Shown one piece after another: positions 60,711 through 64,000 of a stretch of 64,000 bases of DNA. Source of the stretch: Microbacterium ginsengisoli (GTDB taxonomy: Bacteria; Actinomycetota; Actinomycetes; Actinomycetales; Microbacteriaceae); assembly GCF_000956535.1 (NCBI RefSeq), contig NZ_JYIY01000077.1, forward strand, positions 62,001 to 126,000, in the 5' to 3' direction. The translations under genes were made by a program, and so were the position numbers. Within the stretch, counting starts at the first letter, position 1. Each line of letters begins with the position of its first letter. The notes beneath the pieces are model-generated. The model was not told the origin of the DNA, did no database searches, and saw only the letters and a list, made by a program, of their open reading frames with translations.

Positions 60711-61021
60711 CGGATCACGCACAGCAGACCGTCGTCCTGCACGTCAGCGATTCGCCCGACGACGTCGCTCGCGCCGCGACGACTGCCGAAGCGATTCGAG
60801 CGTCATTCCCTTCGGTGCAGGTGCGCATCATCGTCAACGGCGAGGCGCTGAGCGCGCTCACGCAGGCGGATGCCCCACCCGGCGTCGAGGCATGCGAGAT
60901 CGGGATGGCACGACGTGGCATCGAGACGGCGCACCTCGCGCCAGGCGTAGTAACGGTTGCGTCCGCCGCGGTCGAACTCGCCGGCGCGCAGTTCGCTGGG
61001 GCGGCGTACATCCGAATCTGA
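60707..61021 (+). CDS. DsrE-like small protein, function unknown
   Basis: The 104-residue alpha/beta protein has a DsrE/YchN-like layout: TVVLHVSDSPDDVARAATTA, VQVRIIVNGEALSAL and GVVTVASAAVELAGAQFAG. There is one Cys (in GVEACEIG), the position used in DsrE-like sulfur carriers, but no further evidence of sulfur chemistry. The ATG overlaps the lgt2 stop by 4 nt (ATGA), so it is translationally coupled to it. Confidence 0.65.
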   Translation: MTDHAQQTVVLHVSDSPDDVARAATTAEAIRASFPSVQVRIIVNGEALSALTQADAPPGVEACEIGMARRGIETAHLAPGVVTVASAAVELAGAQFAGAAYIRI

Positions 61022-61094
61022 CCCCGGTTCCTCGAGGCGGCTGTCACCTCACGCGCGTAGCGTGGGGGCATCCGGCCCCGACAAAGGAGGACGC

Positions 61095-61637
61095 ATGTCC
61101 ACGACCCTCACGCCCACCAAGAACAACCGACGCGCGGCGCGCGGCGTCGAGCTGACCGACGAGCAGAACGCGGAGTCCGGGTTCACCGCGTCCGCCCAGC
61201 TTGCCGACAACCTCCAGCGCGTGCTCGTCGACCTGATCGAGCTCTCGCTGCAGGGCAAGCAGGCGCACTGGAACGTCGTGGGAACGAACTTCCGCGATAC
61301 GCACCTGCAGCTCGACGAGATCATTGACGCCGCCCGGGAGTTCTCCGACACCGTGGCGGAGCGGCTGCGCGCACTCCACGCCCTTCCCGACGGCCGCAGC
61401 GACACCGTCGCCGAGACCACGACTCTCCCCGAGTTCCCGCAGGGCGAGGTGTCCACCTCGGAGGTCGTCGACCTCATCACCGAGCGCATCGATGCGGTCA
61501 CCGCCACAGTGCGCGGCGTGCACGACGACGTCGACGGTGAAGATCCGACGAGCGCCGACATCTTGCACGCGATCCTCGAGCGTCTCGAACAGCTCGCGTG
61601 GCTCGTCAGCTCGGAGAACCGCGTCCCGCGTCGCTGA
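61095..61637 (+). CDS. dps: Dps-family ferritin-like DNA-protection protein
   Basis: The 180-residue four-helix protein forms dodecamers that oxidise and store iron and protect DNA. The inter-subunit ferroxidase ligands are all visible: His58 and His70 (HWNVVGTNFRDTHLQLD), Asp74, Asp85 and Glu89. A basic N-terminal tail (KNNRRAARG) may bind DNA. Start at ATG 61095 with AAAGGAGG (61083-61090) just upstream; the longer frame is a shadow. It is followed by a hairpin terminator. Confidence 0.94.
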   Translation: MSTTLTPTKNNRRAARGVELTDEQNAESGFTASAQLADNLQRVLVDLIELSLQGKQAHWNVVGTNFRDTHLQLDEIIDAAREFSDTVAERLRALHALPDGRSDTVAETTTLPEFPQGEVSTSEVVDLITERIDAVTATVRGVHDDVDGEDPTSADILHAILERLEQLAWLVSSENRVPRR

Positions 61638-61654
61638 CCGTCGCACCGTGTAGG

Positions 61655-61687
61655 GCGGATGCCGCGGCGTCACGTCGCGACATCCGC
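61655..61687. terminator. Hairpin terminator after dps
   Basis: GCGGATG (61655-61661) pairs with CATCCGC (61681-61687), then after one mismatch CGCG (61663-61666) with CGCG (61676-61679), leaving a 9-nt loop. It starts 17 bases after the dps stop. A GGATGCCGC copy forms the left arm. Confidence 0.7.
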
Positions 61688-61768
61688 TCTTCACGTTCTC
61701 CCCCGCGTTCGGTGCGAGCGATACAGTGAGCCCACGGGTCCCCAGGTTTCTCACAGAAAGCACGCATC

Positions 61769-62326
61769 ATGACTACTGCTCCCGCTCCGGCCGACACCGC
61801 CGTCAACGGCATTCGCACCGCCCTCGGCATCGGCGGCGTCGTCGCCCTGATCGTCGGCATCCTGATCCTCGTCTGGCCGTTGAAGACCGCCTCGGTGGGC
61901 ACCGTCATCATCGCGATCTACGCGATCGTCTCCGGTCTCGTCTACCTCGGACTCGGCATCTTCTCGAAGGTGCGCGGGCTCTGGTCGCGCATCGGCCACA
62001 TCCTGCTCGGCATCGTGTTCATCGCCGCCGGCATCGTCGCGTTCTCGAACCTCACGAGCGCGACCATCTTCCTCGCGGTGTTCGTCGGCGTGTTCGTCGG
62101 CATCACCTGGATCGTCGAGGGCGTCGTCGCGCTCACCACGCTCGACGGCTCGTCGGGCCGCGGCTGGACGATCTTCTACGCGATCGTCAGCCTGCTGGCC
62201 GGCATCACGCTGCTCTTCTCCCCCGCGATCGGGGCGGCGTTCCTCTGGATCTTCGTCGGCGCGTCGCTGCTCGTGCTCGGCATCGTGCAGATCATCCGCG
62301 CCTTCACCTTCGGCAAGTCCGCGTGA
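61769..62326 (+). CDS. HdeD-like (DUF308) membrane protein
   Basis: The 185-residue protein has six predicted transmembrane helices in three pairs, the DUF308 repeat layout seen in E. coli HdeD, an acid-stress-associated protein. Examples are ALGIGGVVALIVGILILVWP, ILLGIVFIAAGIVAF and FYAIVSLLAGITLLFSP. The function in actinobacteria is unknown. Own promoter not identified; it is 131 bases from dps and convergent with the peptidase gene. Confidence 0.85.
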   Translation: MTTAPAPADTAVNGIRTALGIGGVVALIVGILILVWPLKTASVGTVIIAIYAIVSGLVYLGLGIFSKVRGLWSRIGHILLGIVFIAAGIVAFSNLTSATIFLAVFVGVFVGITWIVEGVVALTTLDGSSGRGWTIFYAIVSLLAGITLLFSPAIGAAFLWIFVGASLLVLGIVQIIRAFTFGKSA

Positions 62327-62331
62327 TCTGA

Positions 62332-62378
62332 GGCGCCGGGTGCGGCGACCGCTCAGTCGGTCGGCAGCACCCGGCGCC
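62332..62378. terminator. Bidirectional terminator overlapping the peptidase stop codon
   Basis: GGCGCCGGGTGC (62332-62343) and GCACCCGGCGCC (62367-62378) are perfect 12-base arms; inside, CGACCG (62346-62351) pairs with CGGTCG (62358-62363) around a CTCAGT loop. The hairpin begins 5 bases after the HdeD-like stop and extends over the last codons of the convergent S9 peptidase (stop 62353). Confidence 0.85.
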
Positions 62379-64000
62379 ACCAGTCGAGCACCGCGTCGAA
62401 GCGCTCCACGCGATGACGCGGCTGACCCGCGCGCGTGAGCTCGTGGTTCTCTCCGGGGAAGATGAGCATCTCGGCGTCGACGCCGGCCGTGCGCAGCGAC
62501 AGGTAGTAACGCGTCGCCTGCTCGAGCGGGCAGCGGAAGTCCAGCTCGGAGTGCAGCACGAGCGTCGGCGTACGCACCTGATGCGCCACGGCGGCAGGGC
62601 TCTGCGAGGCGACGAGCGCCGGATCCGTGCCAACGTACTCCTGCCCGAAGAACGATCCGATGTCGCTCGTGCCGACGAACGCCTCCGGGTCGAGGAAGCC
62701 GCGCTCGACGATCGCGCCGGCGAACCGGTGGTCGTGCGCGATGACCCACGCCGTGAGGTAGCCGCCGTACGAGCCGCCCTGCACGCCGAGGCGGGTGCCG
62801 TCGAGGCGTGCGTCGGCCGCCAGTGCCGCCTCGAGGAAGTCGATCACGTCGGTGAAGTCGACGGTGCCCATCGCCTGACGGATGCTGCGCCCGTGCGCCC
62901 GTCCGTAGCCGGCCGACCCGCGCGGGTTGCAGTAGACGACGGCGTAGCCCGCGTCCACCAGCACCTGGGTCTCGTCGAACACGTGCACGCCGTACTGGGC
63001 GAACGGTCCACCGTGGATCTGCAGGATCACCGGGAAGGGTCCGTCGCCCTCGGGAACCGCCACCCACCCGTGCACCGGGTAGCCGTCGCGGGCGGCGATC
63101 TGCGTCTCGACCGGGGTCACGACACCGCTCGCCCGCAGCTCGTCGCCGAGGTCGACGATGCGCCGGGAGTCGCCGTCGCCGTCGATCTCGACCAGAGCGC
63201 CGAAGGTGTCGGGTGCGGCGATCGCGGCGATCACGCGGGCGCCCGCGGCATCCGCCCCGACGCCCGTGACCTCGGCGTCCGCCAGCAGCACGCTCGTCAC
63301 GCCCGCGCGGGTGACGCGCACCAGCTCGACGCGCCCGCGGGTGCGGTTCTGCACCAGCACGTCGTCGCCGGCGAGGGTGATCGCACTGCCCGGCTCTCCG
63401 AGGTCGAGCGCGTTGGGGTCGGTGAGCAGCCGCACCGATCCCTCGTCGACGAGTCCGAGCGCGACGCCCGGCGCGATGAAGTCGACGTGGGAGTCGCCGA
63501 GCGTGTGGCCGAGCACGAACAGCGCGCCGTCGGGTGACGCGACGACCTCGTCGATGGCGTAGCCGGCGTCGAGGCCGAGCACCTCGCGCTCCCCTCCCCC
63601 GTCGACCCGCACAGCGACGAGCCGCGAGCGCAGGTCGATGCGCTCGTCGACGATCGGCGACGGCGAGGTGATCACCTCGGTGCCGTCCGGGGTGAACGCG
63701 AGCAGGTCGTGCCACACCGCCCCCGAGGTCAGCGCCGTGGCCTCCGCGGGCACGACCCGCGGTGTCGGCGGCTCCTCCCCCTCCGCCGCGACGCGCGGAG
63801 CCGGGGCGTAGAACGGCTCGCCCGCGGCATCCGGCACCGGCACGACGAAGACGTGCGACGGGCGGTCGAGCGTGTACCCGAGTCCGTTGGCGTGCCAGCG
63901 CAGGCCGGTCACGCGCCGGGGCGACTCGGATGCCGCACCCAGCCCGTCGACCGTGCCGTACCGCCCCTTCTCGGGCACGAGCGCAAGGTAGGCGAACGTG
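62353..64000 (-). CDS. S9-family prolyl oligopeptidase-like peptidase (5' end outside window)
   Basis: The N-terminal part (at least 360 residues visible) resembles a beta-propeller (repeated strands such as WHDLLAFTPDGTEVITSP), and the C-terminal alpha/beta-hydrolase domain has the nucleophile motif GGSYGGY, Asp in HSELDFRCP and His in GENHELTR. HGWVAVPEGDGPFPVILQ opens the catalytic domain. The frame stays open to the window edge: before the GTG at 63978 it reads TFAYLALVPEKG, so the true start lies beyond 64000. Cytoplasmic acyl-aminoacyl- or dipeptidyl-peptidase activity is likely; exact specificity unknown. Confidence 0.88.
   Translation of the reverse strand, partial: TFAYLALVPEKGRYGTVDGLGAASESPRRVTGLRWHANGLGYTLDRPSHVFVVPVPDAAGEPFYAPAPRVAAEGEEPPTPRVVPAEATALTSGAVWHDLLAFTPDGTEVITSPSPIVDERIDLRSRLVAVRVDGGGEREVLGLDAGYAIDEVVASPDGALFVLGHTLGDSHVDFIAPGVALGLVDEGSVRLLTDPNALDLGEPGSAITLAGDDVLVQNRTRGRVELVRVTRAGVTSVLLADAEVTGVGADAAGARVIAAIAAPDTFGALVEIDGDGDSRRIVDLGDELRASGVVTPVETQIAARDGYPVHGWVAVPEGDGPFPVILQIHGGPFAQYGVHVFDETQVLVDAGYAVVYCNPRGSAGYGRAHGRSIRQAMGTVDFTDVIDFLEAALAADARLDGTRLGVQGGSYGGYLTAWVIAHDHRFAGAIVERGFLDPEAFVGTSDIGSFFGQEYVGTDPALVASQSPAAVAHQVRTPTLVLHSELDFRCPLEQATRYYLSLRTAGVDAEMLIFPGENHELTRAGQPRHRVERFDAVLDWWRRVLPTD

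Overview
The window is chromosomal DNA from a high-GC Gram-positive actinobacterium. Gene order and protein sequences point to the family Microbacteriaceae, most likely Microbacterium or a close relative; this assignment comes from pattern recognition, not a database search. Genes are densely packed, many overlap by 4 nt (ATGA or GTGA), and third codon positions are almost all G or C. I see no prophage, insertion sequence, CRISPR array or rRNA. Most of the window is core metabolism and information processing.

Layout. 1-8524: alaS-ruvX-mltG, then the shikimate operon aroE-aroC-aroK-aroB. 8525-13490: a quinate/shikimate catabolic module. It holds an MHS-family transporter and an NAD-type quinate/shikimate dehydrogenase on the minus strand, a TetR regulator, and on the plus strand a fused 3-dehydroshikimate dehydratase; two related palindromic operators mark its promoters. 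aroQ is translationally coupled to the end of this module. 14038-15012: efp-nusB. 15098-17118: a metallo-beta-lactamase/Rieske fusion protein and a small membrane protein. 17134-25817: the pyrimidine operon pyrR-pyrB-pyrC-(membrane protein)-carA-carB-pyrF, with a PyrR-binding RNA hairpin in its leader. 25814-33351: a mIHF-guanylate kinase fusion, rpoZ, metK, a helicase-dead PriA, fmt, rsmB and rpe. 33399-39356: hisE-hisG-hisF-hisI running into a Trp-associated membrane protein, an HGxxPAAW protein and trpC-trpB-trpA. 39366-47933: lgt, gltB-gltD, pyk. 47986-48068: tRNA-Leu(CAA). 48118-51883: an ANTAR response regulator (PdtaR-like), a hotdog thioesterase and polA. 52054-64000: more peripheral genes, namely a DUF885 peptidase-like protein, an LLM flavoprotein, an MFS transporter, an SGNH hydrolase, a DUF1801 protein, a NiCoT nickel/cobalt permease, a lipoprotein, a second lgt, a DsrE-like protein, dps, an HdeD-like protein and a truncated S9 peptidase.

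Most interesting signals. (1) The catabolic quinate/shikimate module appears to have been inserted between aroB and aroQ, leaving aroQ behind the module's TetR-controlled promoter. (2) The 9-mer GGATGCCGC/GCGGCATCC occurs about 38 times, roughly twenty times chance. In every coding copy I checked it is in one fixed reading phase and uses otherwise rare codons; it also lies in hairpins. (3) A run of leaderless promoters (TANNNT six to eight bases before the start codon) fixes several gene starts, and two of the -10 boxes in the window reuse the stop codon of the preceding gene. (4) Other notable points are the mIHF-Gmk fusion, two Lgt paralogues with one beside a lipoprotein, an MBL-Rieske protein with CMAH domains in reversed order, and trpE and coaBC missing from their usual places.
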